From NCBI RefSeq assembly GCF_021018805.1, contig NW_026960610.1:1488001-1552000 (forward strand): 64,000 nt of DNA, read 5' to 3'. This DNA comes from Prinia subflava. Lineage: Eukaryota; Chordata; Aves; Passeriformes; Cisticolidae. The notes under the pieces are model-generated. The model saw only the letters and a program-made list of their open reading frames with translations, did not search any database and was not told the origin of the DNA. This document shows, piece after piece, positions 35,469 to 45,967 of the stretch (positions are counted from its first letter, which is position 1; each line of letters starts with the position of its first letter). Made by a program: the position numbers and the translations under genes.

Positions 35469-36479
35469 CTAAAGCAAAAAAAGTAAACATTTGCATGTGC
35501 ATAAGCAAAAGTAAAAAATTTATTTGCTACTTCCCATCAGCGAGCAATGTTCAGACACTTCCCAGGAAGCAAGGCTTCAGCACACTTATCAGTTGCTCTA
35601 GAATTCAAACATTGTAAAATAATGAATGCCTCCCAATCCTCCTCTCTCCCATAGCTTTTATATCTGAGCTGATGCTGTATGGCATGGAATATCCCTTTGG
35701 TTAATTTGGGTCAGTTGGCCTGGTTGTGTCCCCTCCCAGAATTGTGCCCACTCCCAGCCCCTTGATGGGTGGGGGGGAGGATAAAGTTAGAGGTACAGCC
35801 CTGCACAGCAGTAGTCAAAATGCTGGTGTGTTCTAAACACCCTTCTAGCTACCAATGCAAAGCACAGCACTGTGAGGGTTGCTAAGGAAAAATGAATTCT
35901 ATCCATCAGACCCAATACAGCTGGGTGTGGCAGGACTTCCCCCCTACCACAGAAGAGCTTATCTGATCCATCAGCTGGTGTTATATTTCTGGGCATTGTC
36001 CCCTCACATGAATGGATGAGATAACCCAGACTGGATAGACACCCAGTAAAGGAGTTATCTCTGACACCGGAGAGATGGGATACAATAAACATTCTCACTA
36101 ACAAAGAACAGCTTGCCTTGAGAACAAGATATAGGATAAGCGGGAATTTCTGACTGACAGATACTTCACAAACTATAAAAACTACATAAACTTTCACAGA
36201 GGCACAAGTCTCCTACACACACCCTGGAAACGTGTAGGACTTCTCCTCAGAGTTTGGATGCAAATTCTGCAGTTACTTTTCCGGAAATTGAGAGAAAGAA
36301 CTTTATGTGTACTTCATCATCAATTAGGTGGTAAGTCACATTAACTCCTAATCTATACTATTTCTTCACTAGCTGTAATATAGGTACCTTTTATCATGCA
36401 CTGTATTTTTTATCTACTAGTAGTTCTTTTTGGTTTATCCTGTGTAGTAAGCAGTCTATGTTGCTGTTGCACTAGGGAC
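35469..36479. other. No gene; old LTR fragment at about 35600-35935
   Basis: 35650-35935 reads like a widespread avian LTR/retroelement repeat (GGAATATCCCTTTGGTTAAT). A TATAAAAACTAC lies near 36174. No coding sequence is seen. Confidence 0.35.
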
Positions 36480-36757
36480 AGCTGAATGAAACAACACAGA
36501 CTCCAATCCCATTGGAGGGCAAGTAGCAAAGTTTATTTAGAAATCACATCTTTTATAGACTGTTCAGACACAGCTGGACATGATTGGTCATTCAATCAAC
36601 ACCCCTCACCATCATTGGCTAATTAGAAATTACACCCTTTTGTAAACATCTTGCAAATAACAAGTGCAAAATAGCAGGTGCAGGGATTGTTTTGACTTCT
36701 TCCACTGAGCTTTCTCACAGGAAAATTTCTCTCTGACCAGGATGTCAGCATCCACGT
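36480..36757 (-). repeat. LTR family B, minus strand
   Basis: The minus strand starts GTGGATGCTGACATCC near 36757, has TATAAAAGATG near 36550-36560 and AATAAAC near 36535. It matches 28227-28520 in opposite orientation. Confidence 0.6.
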
Positions 36758-36899
36758 TTAAAGTCTTATGTCTGTTAAACTTCTGTCTATTCAATAAATA
36801 ATTCATTTTGTAACAGATCTAAACAGCCATTCTTAAGAACCTTGGGGTGAGAGCCATTTGGGGCACAGGTTGCCTCAAATGGAGCTACTGCCACAAATT

Positions 36900-37095
36900 T
36901 GAGTCAAAGGCGTGACTTGTCTAAACTCGTCCCCACTTGTAACACTGGGAAAGCAATATAGCTGTCTATAAGCAATCCAGGAGACTTCTGGAATGTACAC
37001 AGGACAACTTCCTGGTCCAGGTATTAGACAAACCAACCAAAGGTGAGGCATTACTCGGCCTTGTGATCACCACTGCAGATAAGCTCATTTTTGGG
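36900..37095 (+). pseudogene. CR1 LINE fragment, ORF2 endonuclease end
   Basis: From about 37008 the plus strand encodes a block with NFLVQVLDKPTKGEALLGLV, typical of the CR1 ORF2 region between endonuclease and reverse transcriptase. A frameshift lies just upstream. It is cut by the LTR relative at 37105. Confidence 0.7.
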
Positions 37096-37104
37096 GGCTA
37101 GACT

Positions 37105-37894
37105 TGTTCCTTTTTCACTTATAGAATTTTTCCCCATAAGTTGCTTAGACACTAACTACTGGGTACTTGTGAGGGCTTGACCAAAACAAAGAAATGGCCA
37201 AAGGAGAGGGTAGCATCAGGCAACACCCTTTGTTTTTGGGTCTCTGGGAATTTTCTCTTGAAGGGGGGAGATAACGCGAGTTTTGGGGCAGTTTCTCTCT
37301 CTCGCTCCTGGCATTGGAGAGGATGGTCAGTCTTCTGCTTGCTGTGGGAAGAGTTCACTGTCATCACTCCGTCCCATTCTGGGAAATCTACCATCATCTG
37401 CTCGTGTGCCCAGGAATTCTGAGCTTGCCTCCTCCTGCCCTGCTGGGCCGTCCCTGTCCCACTGTCGCGGCTTCTTTGGCACTGCTTTGAGGCTTTCTGC
37501 TACTCTGTGGCCCCGCACTGCCCCTGCTCTGCAGGGACATCCCTGCCCTTCCAGCTATCACAGGCGGAGCTTCTGATCTCATGCAGCAGCCTGGGATTTT
37601 CCACCGTTCCAGCTTGGTGCTCTCGGAGTCCCGCAGGGGCACTAAGATCAGACTGCCCCCGGGCTTTGTGAAAGAAAGCCCTCCAGGTTCCTGATTCTGT
37701 TTATTATTAATGCTGTAGTTGTTGTTTGTTTGCTTTGTCATATATACTAGTAAAGAACTGTTATTCCTATCCCCATACCTCTGCCTGAGAGCCCCTTTAA
37801 TTTTCTAAATTAGAATAATTTGGAGGGAGAGGATTTGAATTCTCCATCTCTAGGGAGGTCCTGCCTCTCCCTACCTGTCTTTCAAACTGAGACA
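37105..37894 (-). repeat. LTR and leader, same family as 5853-6611
   Basis: This is a near copy of 5853-6611 on the same strand, including the ATGGGGAAAAA gag start near 37135. The minus strand begins TGTCTCAGTTTGAAAG near 37894. On its right it abuts, without spacer, the capsid-coding part of a plus-strand gag, so it probably inserted there or is joined by a deletion. Confidence 0.7.
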
Positions 37895-38476
37895 CTCTCC
37901 CAGGGAGTTCTAGAGGACATAAAAGGAGCTGCTAGAACTGCCCTCATGCAAACACCAGATGGTTCAACACCAAATATTGATTTTATGGATATGCGGCAAG
38001 GGCCAGAGGAGTCATTTATAAAATTTGTCAACTGCCTTATACAGGCAATCGACAAGCAGATAAAACATCCAAAGCCCCTTCAAGAACTTCTTAGGAAGCT
38101 AGCTGTCTCTAATGCTAACTCTGACTGCCCGAAAGTTTTACATGGTCTCCCCCTTGACCCTGAGCCTACCATCGCTCAGATGGCTGAGGCTTGCACACGC
38201 AGAGCGACTGCAGATCATGATCCCAACCTAGAAAAAGCTGTCAGTCAGAGTGCGGTAGAACCACTGGTCGCAGCAAAAGTGATTTCACAAGAACATAACA
38301 CCAGAGGGAAAGGACAGTGCTATAACTGTGGGGAAATGGGACGTTATAAAAAGGACTGTGCTAACAAGGACAAAACCAAATCCCAGTTCCCGGGATGCCC
38401 TCCATGCCATGCACACTGTCCTCAGTGCAAACAACACCAGCACACACACCATCATCCACAGAGTCATCAGCCTTAG
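37895..38476 (+). pseudogene. gag: Gag remnant (capsid end, nucleocapsid), P2 lineage
   Basis: The plus-strand frame begins inside capsid (GVLEDIKGAARTA) and has a major homology region, RQGPEESFIKFVNCL, near 37993-38037. A zinc knuckle CYNCGEMGRYKKDC near 38320 has Arg where the zinc-binding His is expected. It is closer to P2 Gag than to P1 Gag. Matrix and the capsid N-terminus are gone. The frame is open to 38476. Confidence 0.85.
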
Positions 38477-39306
38477 GGAAACTCCCAGCTGAGCATGGAG
38501 CGGCCTCCCTTGATGACACCAAATGCAAGGCCAGTCCTCCCCACTGTCCCGGCCACCGCGGAGAACCAAAGGGTGGAGCTCCTTCAATATATAGGGATTG
38601 GACCATCACTGCAGAGGAGCTCGACCTATGACAGGTCCAACATGGAACCTCTAGGCAGCTGGTAAGCGCACTCCCTGTGCAAATTGAGGATAGTTTTGTG
38701 CACACTATTCCAACTGGCAAATATGGGCCAGAAGATCTGCCCAGAGATGTTTTAATTATTTGTGACACTCAAGAGGGAATGAAGGGACTTACAATTTTGC
38801 CAGAAGTACAGACTGTAACATCAATACAAGAAATAACAGTTCAAGTTTTATGCCTAGACCCCCCTCTCTTTATCCCCACAGGCACTATTATCATCTAAGC
38901 ATATTTATTACCACCTATGACTGAGACACCTGCTGACCCACTGATAATGTGGGCTCAGATTCTTGGCCATGATAGGCCCGTTATGGAGTGTGCCCTGTCA
39001 CAGAAAGATCATACAGCTTTCAGGACTGTTGGACACCAGAGCAGATGTAACCATCATCTCTCGCTCCGAGTGGCCAAGGGAGTGTCCCCCCATTCCCGCT
39101 TCAGGGATCATCTCAGGCACTGGGGGATCCACTGCCAGTTTTTGGAGTTGGGACATTGTCTGTTTTAAAGGTCCTGAGGGAAGGACAGCCACAGTAAGAC
39201 CCTTTGTGGTTTGGGCACCCATAACACTATGGGAAAGGATCCTCTTGTCTCAAAGGGGGACAAGACTAGAAATCCTAAGAACACCACAGGATTTCTTGTG
39301 GGGGTA
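38477..39306 (+). pseudogene. pro: dUTPase-protease remnant with altered active site
   Basis: dUTPase-like blocks (IPTGKYGP near 38710 and a later IPTGTI) lead into protease at 38963-39307. The catalytic triad, normally DTGA or DSGA, reads DTRA at 39032-39043 because Gly is Arg, so the enzyme would be dead. A stop near 38896 and frame changes separate the domains. Confidence 0.82.
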
Positions 39307-40301
39307 ACTGAAGAGCAGCGTGCCACCCTTCAATGAACTTGGAGGACTGATAAACCTGTGTGGATTGATCAGTAGCCCCTTCCAGAAAAGAAATTAAAAG
39401 CACTGCAGTCTCTCATGCAGGAGCAGTTGTCCAAGGGCCATATAGAACCATCCACTAGCCCTTGGAACACATCGGTCTTTGTCATTCAAAAGCCAGGCAA
39501 GAACAGGTGGAGGCTTCTGCAAGATCTCAGAAAAATCAATGAGGTCATTGAGGAAATGGGCCAGCTCCAGTCCAGCCTTCCCTCGGCCTCAATGCTGCCC
39601 TGAGATTGGCAGATGGTGGTCATAGACTTAAAGGACTGCTTTTTCAATACCCCACTCCACCCAGAAGATGCCCCTCATTTTGCCTTCTCAGTCCCATCCC
39701 TAAATCAACAAGCACCTCTACAGAGGTACCATTGGACAGTTCTTCCCCAATGCATGCAAAACTCACCTATGATTTGTCAGTGATTTGTAGCCTGGATTCT
39801 GTTCCCCATCCGTGAGAAATATCCCAATGTCATCACTCTTCATTACATGGACGATATATTAATTTGTGCAGAGACTGATATTATTTTTAACTGTGCTCTC
39901 CAAGATGTCACCAGCACTGTCCAGAGCAAAGGATTTGAAATAGCTGAAGATCCAGCGTACTGTTCCTTGGAAATACCTTGGCCTCAAGATCACAGAGAAC
40001 CATCGTACCCCAACCTATGCAGATCAAAGACAACCCCAGGACCCTCCAAGAACTACACCAGCTCTGCGGGAGCATTAATTGGGTCTGTACACTGCTCGAG
40101 ATCACCACTGAGGACCTCAAGCTGTTGTTCCAGCTCCTAAGGGCAGCGAGGACCTAAGTGCTCTGCAATCCTTAACACCTGAGGCCAGGGTGGTGATAGA
40201 AAAGGTAACTGATGCCATGCATACTAAACAGGCGCACATGTACCATCCTGAACTAACTTTTTCTTTAGCTTTTCTTGACATCAGTCCCAAATTTCATGCT
40301 C
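39307..40301 (+). pseudogene. pol: Reverse transcriptase remnant, part 1 of interrupted pol
   Basis: The plus strand encodes RT from the fingers ([10 protein letters not shown] near 39520) to the thumb, with the catalytic HYMDD at about 39842-39856. Stops occur at about 39601 and 39781, and frame changes follow after 39950. The sequence runs into the P2 provirus at 40302, and the next codons of the same protein resume at 48885. Confidence 0.85.
40296..40301 (+). repeat. Target site duplication of P2 (ATGCTC), left copy
   Basis: ATGCTC here and at 48879-48884 flank P2. Both belong to the interrupted pol gene. Confidence 0.93.
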
Positions 40302-40834
40302 TTTTGTTTTTCCCCGGTAGCTTCAGTCGGTGTCTCGGCTGCCTTTGTTGGTCCTGGTTAGGGGTGCACTTACGTACCCCCCTGTCCAAGCAACTCCGGC
40401 AAAGCTCCCGGGCACAGGCAACACTTAGCAAGCTTAGTTATAGTGATATTCAGCTCTTAGCAGTGATCAGCTCTTTTGCAGTGATTCTCAGCTCATAAGC
40501 TTGCTAAGGTGCCTTGGTAGATGCAGGGAGAGAGAGGAGAAGCGCCGTATGGAGTTCCACAGATGAATCTTTATTAGCTTCTTCCGTGAAGGGTTCCAGG
40601 GACAGCGGCTTCTGCTGAGCTGGGAGAAAGTGGGGTTTTTATAGGGTACAGAGGTTTTGAAAAGGTGTCCAATGGTATGGTTCGGGGTACAAAGTGACCT
40701 ATTGTCTTACAGGGAGATAAGCGAGGGTCCAAGCGCGGGAGAAGGGTTATTTTGGCCTAGTCACCATGACTAGGCATTTCTGCCCTTAAGCAACTGACCG
40801 CCACGGAAGCCTACCAGGCCTCCCGGCTGCAACA
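40302..40834 (-). repeat. 3' LTR of P2 (533 bp)
   Basis: The minus strand starts TGTTGCAGCCGGG and ends GGAAAAACAAAA, which is not the usual CA end. TATAAAA lies at 40637-40643 and AATAAA at 40570-40575. The first bases encode the Env C-terminus. Confidence 0.92.
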
Positions 40835-42081
40835 ATTCCACTTTCTGTATTTAATAAAAAAGCGTTCCCTATAGTTCTTTTAAAGCAATAGATAAGGCAT
40901 GAGAACATAACTAATACAATGACAACTACAATGAAAATCCACAGAATTCCCTTAACAAGAGATGCAACCCATCCTGTTAATCCCCATTGACCAAAAAGGT
41001 CATTGACCCAGTCTGGGTTCTTTTCTATTTTTAAGTCCTTCACAAGTTCTCTCAGTTTTTGGATGTTTGCGTGGATGGATTCTGAGCGTGATGAGAGATT
41101 GAAGCAACACATCCCTTCGAAGTCTTGGCATCCGTGTCCGTGGGTGAGCAGCAAGAAGTCAATCGCGGCGCGGTTCTGGAGAGATGCATGTCTTGTGGTT
41201 TCCTCATCCTTTAAAAGATCACTCAGGGCAGCAGATGTAGCGTTGGTTTGCTTACTAAGCCAGCAGCCTAAGTGATTTATTTCACCAAGGGCCTTAGCTG
41301 CAGCTACCCACGGTAAGAATAGGGAGACAGCAATTCTTTTTGGTTTATTCCAATTGTATAATTTGGGATCACAGGTTTCGTCAAATTCTGTATAGGATCT
41401 TTTGTGGCGATTTGCTTCACTTTCTTTTTTCCAATTATGTAACAAGGTAATATTTGGTGTGAGGGTAGAAAGTCTCCCAAGGCTACAGGGACCTCCCTGC
41501 AGGCGTGAGGGGATCCCAGCCCATACTCGGTCACCACAGATGAGAAACATCCCTTTGGGTAGTACTTTGGGATGGAGACAGGATACAGATATCACACGAG
41601 TGGTGTAATTGCACCAATCCGGATAGTTATAGGCTTTGTTAATGGGTGATATGTCTTTTCTGTATGTGTTTTTTAACTGGTTAGTTTCTGGCCCATTATT
41701 CCTTGGGCGTCTATAGTAAAATTTAACACAGTATGCTGCTTTGGTGGACCCCAGCAAGTCCAATTCTTGGGGTTCCTCTAGGGCATTAGGTAACATTTTT
41801 GTCCAATCATCCCAAGTATCTACTGCATTGGGTCTCTTACCTGTGGTGCGGAGGAGCTCAGAGTTATAGACGGGCCAGTCATCTGCTACAAAAGGAATCC
41901 CTACTAGACATGTGGAAAGTGGGTTATCAACGCTGCCCATGGATAAGCACATGTTATCCTGTTTCAATGTTTTTGCTAAGGTTACCCAAACATTATGACT
42001 AGGCTGGGGGCTAATCCAGCCGCAGGCGTACGGTACGGTGAAGAGCATCCAAACAGAAGTGAGGAGAACACCAGTTTTCAT
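40786..42081 (-). CDS. env: Envelope glycoprotein of P2 (431 aa, intact)
   Basis: The frame is complete. Residues 1-22 form a signal peptide. The surface subunit follows, with an LPKGMFLICGDRVWAGIP block near residue 180. A basic RHKR motif near residue 230 would be the furin-type cleavage site. The transmembrane subunit has a LQNRAAIDFLLL block, the CX6CC motif (CQDFEGMCC) and a hydrophobic span near residues 375-400. These features are of the alpha/gamma class, not of betaretroviral Env. The last 17 residues are encoded within the U3 of the LTR. A splice-acceptor-like TTATATTCCCTATCAG lies just upstream at about 42103. Expression as a spliced RNA is inferred. Confidence 0.92.
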   Translation of the reverse strand: MKTGVLLTSVWMLFTVPYACGWISPQPSHNVWVTLAKTLKQDNMCLSMGSVDNPLSTCLVGIPFVADDWPVYNSELLRTTGKRPNAVDTWDDWTKMLPNALEEPQELDLLGSTKAAYCVKFYYRRPRNNGPETNQLKNTYRKDISPINKAYNYPDWCNYTTRVISVSCLHPKVLPKGMFLICGDRVWAGIPSRLQGGPCSLGRLSTLTPNITLLHNWKKESEANRHKRSYTEFDETCDPKLYNWNKPKRIAVSLFLPWVAAAKALGEINHLGCWLSKQTNATSAALSDLLKDEETTRHASLQNRAAIDFLLLTHGHGCQDFEGMCCFNLSSRSESIHANIQKLRELVKDLKIEKNPDWVNDLFGQWGLTGWVASLVKGILWIFIVVVIVLVMFSCLIYCFKRTIGNAFLLNTESGIVAAGRPGRLPWRSVA

Positions 42082-42410
42082 CTCTGGACAGGGATAAGGC
42101 TTCTGATAGGGAATATAAACAAAAAGTTGTTATCTTTCATGATGGGAGGAAAGGGTTTGGGTTTTTTCCTTCATTCCATTTCTCTGTTCCTTCCCCCCTC
42201 CCCCCCCCCCTTTTTTTTTTTTTTTTTTAAGCAAGGGATGGGTAAGTGGGTGTGAAGTTAGGGGTTTTTGGTAAGAGTTGGGAAAGGGAATAATAGGGGT
42301 TTTTAGGGTAAAAATTTTCTAAAAAAAAGATAATGACATGTAATTCAGAGGACAAGTTTGTGTTCAAGCTATGTCTGGCTTATAGCTTGACTGATGCAGC
42401 AGAATGTTGT
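42082..42410 (-). other. Spacer between pol and env of P2
   Basis: This 329-bp non-coding spacer has a long T/C run on the plus strand (about 42190-42229) and the likely env splice acceptor at its end. In P1 the same spacer is only about 110 bp. Confidence 0.7.
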
Positions 42411-45236
42411 TCATCTTTTCTGTTTCTTCTGCTGTCGTGGGATGGGTCGGTTTTTTCTTTGGTACGTGGATATTCGGCGACGCCTTCGTCTCCAGGCAGA
42501 ACTTGTCTGGTTTTGAGGCGGTCTTGTATTCAACTCAGAGGAACTCTTGTCAGTGTCTGACTGAGTAGTGTTTGTAGTGCCTAGGTATGGTTTTATGTGT
42601 TTTCCTGGGTACCATCTTGGACCAGATGGTAGTGAAACACACGCATATCCTCTCCCCCAAGTAATTAACTGGAAAGGCCCAGAAATTTGATGAGTCTCTG
42701 GGTCCTTCACTAGCACAGGTGGTTTCTCAGCAAGCTTTGCTTGGGTGGTATTTGCGAAGTGGCGAAGTACTGGAGGGTCGGGCTCTGATGTTGTACCATT
42801 TAGGAAGTTGATGACATAGAGAGCCTTGCAGAGTCTTTCAACTGGAGATATGATTTTTGTTTCACTTCGCTGCTGATTGAGGACTCTTTTGAGGGTTTGA
42901 TGTGTTCTCTCTATGATGGATTGTCCTGTGGGATTTGCAGGTATGCCTGTCTTGTGTTCTATTCCCCAGTCACTGAAGAATTCTTTTAACTTACGAGAGG
43001 CATAGGCAGGTCCATTATCTGTTTTGATCTGTTTTGGTACCCCCAGGGTAGCAAAGGCAAGGAGGAAGTGCTTTATGGCATGCTGTGTAGTTTCTCCTGG
43101 ATGAGATGATGCAAACACTGCTCCAGAAAACGTGTCAACCGATACGTGCACATACTTTGACCTTCCAAAAGGTGGGAAGTGAGTGACATCTGTCTGCCAC
43201 AGCTGGCAGCTGTTAAGTCCTCGGGGATTGACTCCTGTCCCCACAGATGGTATCTGGTAGCTTTGGCAGTTCGGGCACGTGGCAACAATAGCTTTTGCTT
43301 GATCTTTTGAGAGCTTGAACATTCTAATAAGGGCAGCTGCATTTTGGTGATAAAATGCATGTGACAACTTTGCCTGGGCAAAGATGTCAGGGATGTTAGC
43401 AGTCTCTAGTGCCATGGCCAAAGCATCTGCTCTCCTGTTCCCTTCTGCAATGATACCTGGGAGGTCAGTGTGTGACCTTACATGCATTACATAGTAAGGT
43501 TGTTTTCTGTGGGAGATTAAACGTATTAATGCAGAAATCAATTGGTGTAACTTTGGATTGGAAACGTCTTTGAGAAGGGCTTGTTCTGCCCTCATAGCTA
43601 TACCTGCGACATATGAAGAGTCTGTAATGAGATTAAAAGGTTCGTCTTTGAATTTCTCAAAGGCTCTGACAACAGCTGCTAACTCTGCAATCTGTGGAGA
43701 TCCCTCCACAATTTGGACATCAGATTCCCATTTTTGGGTCTTAGGGTCTTTCCATGTCATTACAGACTTGTGGGATGACCCCGAGCCGTCTGTAAAGACT
43801 GTTAGAGCTTTGAGAGGTGTTCTACTCTGTACTAATTTTGGGGTCAGATTAAAGGTTATATTAAAAAGTTTATGTTTTGGGATATGGATGGAAATTTGGC
43901 CTGTATAGCTATCTAGGGCGTACTGGAGATTTTCATTGGTCTGAAGCAAATGCTCCAGGTCTCCGCCGGTTAATGGCATGTATATGCATGTGAACTCACA
44001 CCCTGCAAGGGAACGGAGGCGAGTCCTGGCCTTTTTTATTAGATGTGCCATGATTTCTTGGAAGGTGGTAATTGTCTTTGTAGGTTGGTTGTTTGTAAAG
44101 ATCCACTCAATTATCAATAAAGGGTCTCGAAGCTGAGTATCCCATTGGAAAATCAGTCCATGGAACCGGGGTGCTTTTCCCAGGATGACAAACTGGAAAG
44201 GCAGGCTAGGCTCGAAGCGATGGGCTTGGTGTGAAGATAGGGCTTCTTGGACTTTGGTGATGGCATCTCAGGCTTCTGTTGTAAGAGTGCGTGGAGAGTC
44301 CAGGTCTCCGTTGCCACGGAGAAGGTTGAACAGGGGAGCGAGGTCCTCCGTTGTAATTCCTAGCAGAGGACGTACCCAATTGATGGATCCACACAGACTA
44401 TGTAAGTCTCTCAGAGTTTTTGGGTCATCTCGGATGACGAGCTGCTGGGGTACGATGGTCCTTTCCCGGATCTGGAATCCAAGATAAGTCCATGGGTTGG
44501 TGTACTGTATTTTGTCTTCACGGATCTCGAATCCTGCTTTTTCTATGGTTTCAATAGTCTTTGTAACCGCTTTGTCTAGGTAGGCTTTGTCTGATGCACA
44601 GATCAGGATGTCATCCATATAGTGGTAGATGATTGCATCTGGAAATAGGCTCCGAACGGGAGACAAAACACGAGCAACATACCATTGGCATATAGTAGGT
44701 GAGACCTTGAGACCTTGGGGGAGAAAAAGCCAATGATATCTTTTGAGTGGAGCCTCTCTGTTAAGAGAGGGGACAGAAAAAGCAAACCTTGGAGCGTCCT
44801 GGGGGTGCAGCGGGATGCTGAAGAAACAGTCTTTAATATCTATGATGGCAAGTGTCCAGTCTCGAGGCAACATCGATGGTGAAGGCAGTCCAGGCTGAAG
44901 GGGGCCCATATCCTCAATTACCTCATTGATTTTACGCAGATCCTGGAGGAGCCTCCACCTGTCCGTTCCAGGCTTTTGCAGTACAAAGACTGGGGTGTTC
45001 CAAGGGCTGGTGGTCTCGACGATGTGACCTTTGGCAAGCTGTTCTTCTACAAGTGCTTGTAGTGCGCACAGTTTTACTTTAGGGAGGGGCCACTGTTCAA
45101 TCCAGATCGGGGTTTGGCATTTCCAGGTAAGCTGAGGGGTATCTGGTAGTGTGCGCTCCTCAGTGGCCCCAATTAGAAATCCCGACTGGGAATTTGTAAG
45201 GAAGCTCCCCATTGGGATAGAACATCCCTTCCCCAA
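42411..45236 (-). pseudogene. pol: Pol of P2 (RT, RNase H, integrase) with one stop
   Basis: One frame of 942 codons spans the gene. Reverse transcriptase has [18 protein letters not shown] and YMDD near residue 205. RNase H starts with TDGSGSSHKS near residue 482 and has ITDSSYVAG. Integrase has the HH-CC zinc site (HAFYHQNA and CPNCQ near residues 630-655), QTDVTHF, KTDNGPAY and ERTHQTL for the D, D and E residues, and a LITWGRGYACVSLPSGPRW C-terminal domain. A single TGA at 44268-44270 (codon 323) lies between RT and the connection domain; all else is open. It begins in the -1 frame relative to pro. Confidence 0.93.
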
Positions 45237-45967
45237 AGGGTGATGGGGGCCCTTACCACAAATGGGCGGATAGTTGCCAACTTGCCTTCAGGCCCTTCGA
45301 TGAGCACGTTGTGCTTGCTTCGCATGGACATTGTGGCTCCACCGATCCCTGAAATCATACCTGGTACCGGTTCTAGTTCCCAGTTTGCAGGCCATTCTGA
45401 GTGTGCGATGAGGCTCAGGTCTGCGCCTGAGTCCAGGAGTCCCAGTCGGTGGATCTTCTCACCTTTGCAGGATAGGCCACACTCAATGGTAGGCCTATTA
45501 GATCCCAAAACTTGTGCCCACATTGCTATAGGGTTGAGAGGAAGCTGTTCCTTGTGATTTTTTGGGAGTAGAAAGGCTTGTGCAATTGGAGTTCCCTTTA
45601 AAAGAAAAAATGGTAAGTCTGTGCAGCACAGCTGGACCAAGATTTCTTGACCTGGGTGCACTGTTTGTACTGCTGGAAAAACAAAAATTTCATCCGGCCC
45701 ATTAACGGTATCACCTATAATTAAAATGTCAAAAGGACCTCCTTTTGGCCCATACTTGCCAGTAGGGACACGATAAACATCCCTCTTTTTTAAGTCAATG
45801 GATAAAGCAGTTACCAGCTGGCGCCGGGTTCCCGTCTGTATTGCTCTGTATGTTGGATCCCCTTCTTGTGACGTGGCATCTCCTGGAATGATGCATGGTT
45901 GGGTCTGGATGGCTTTTGATTTGTTGTCTTGGCGTGGAGCCTGACCACGCTCCGCTGGCAGTTTCCC
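45173..45967 (-). CDS. pro: dUTPase-protease of P2
   Basis: It would be made by -1 frameshifting from gag at the GGGAAAC heptamer (45961-45967). The first half is a dUTPase-like domain (VPTGKYGP, ILIIGDTVNG, later LKGTPIAQAF). The second is an aspartic protease with active site LLDSGADLS near codon 180, a GMISGIGG flap-like region and the GRDVL segment. The frame is fully open to TAA at 45173. The dUTPase between gag and protease is a betaretrovirus trait. Confidence 0.9.
   Translation of the reverse strand, partial: GKLPAERGQAPRQDNKSKAIQTQPCIIPGDATSQEGDPTYRAIQTGTRRQLVTALSIDLKKRDVYRVPTGKYGPKGGPFDILIIGDTVNGPDEIFVFPAVQTVHPGQEILVQLCCTDLPFFLLKGTPIAQAFLLPKNHKEQLPLNPIAMWAQVLGSNRPTIECGLSCKGEKIHRLGLLDSGADLSLIAHSEWPANWELEPVPGMISGIGGATMSMRSKHNVLIEGPEGKLATIRPFVVRAPITLWGRDVLSQWGASLQIPSRDF
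45176..45182 (-). promoter_or_regulatory. pro-pol slippery heptamer GGATTTC (P2)
   Basis: On the minus strand G GAT TTC stands directly before the pro stop, and pol is the -1 frame. The betaretroviral pro-pol site GGATTTA is close. Confidence 0.7.
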
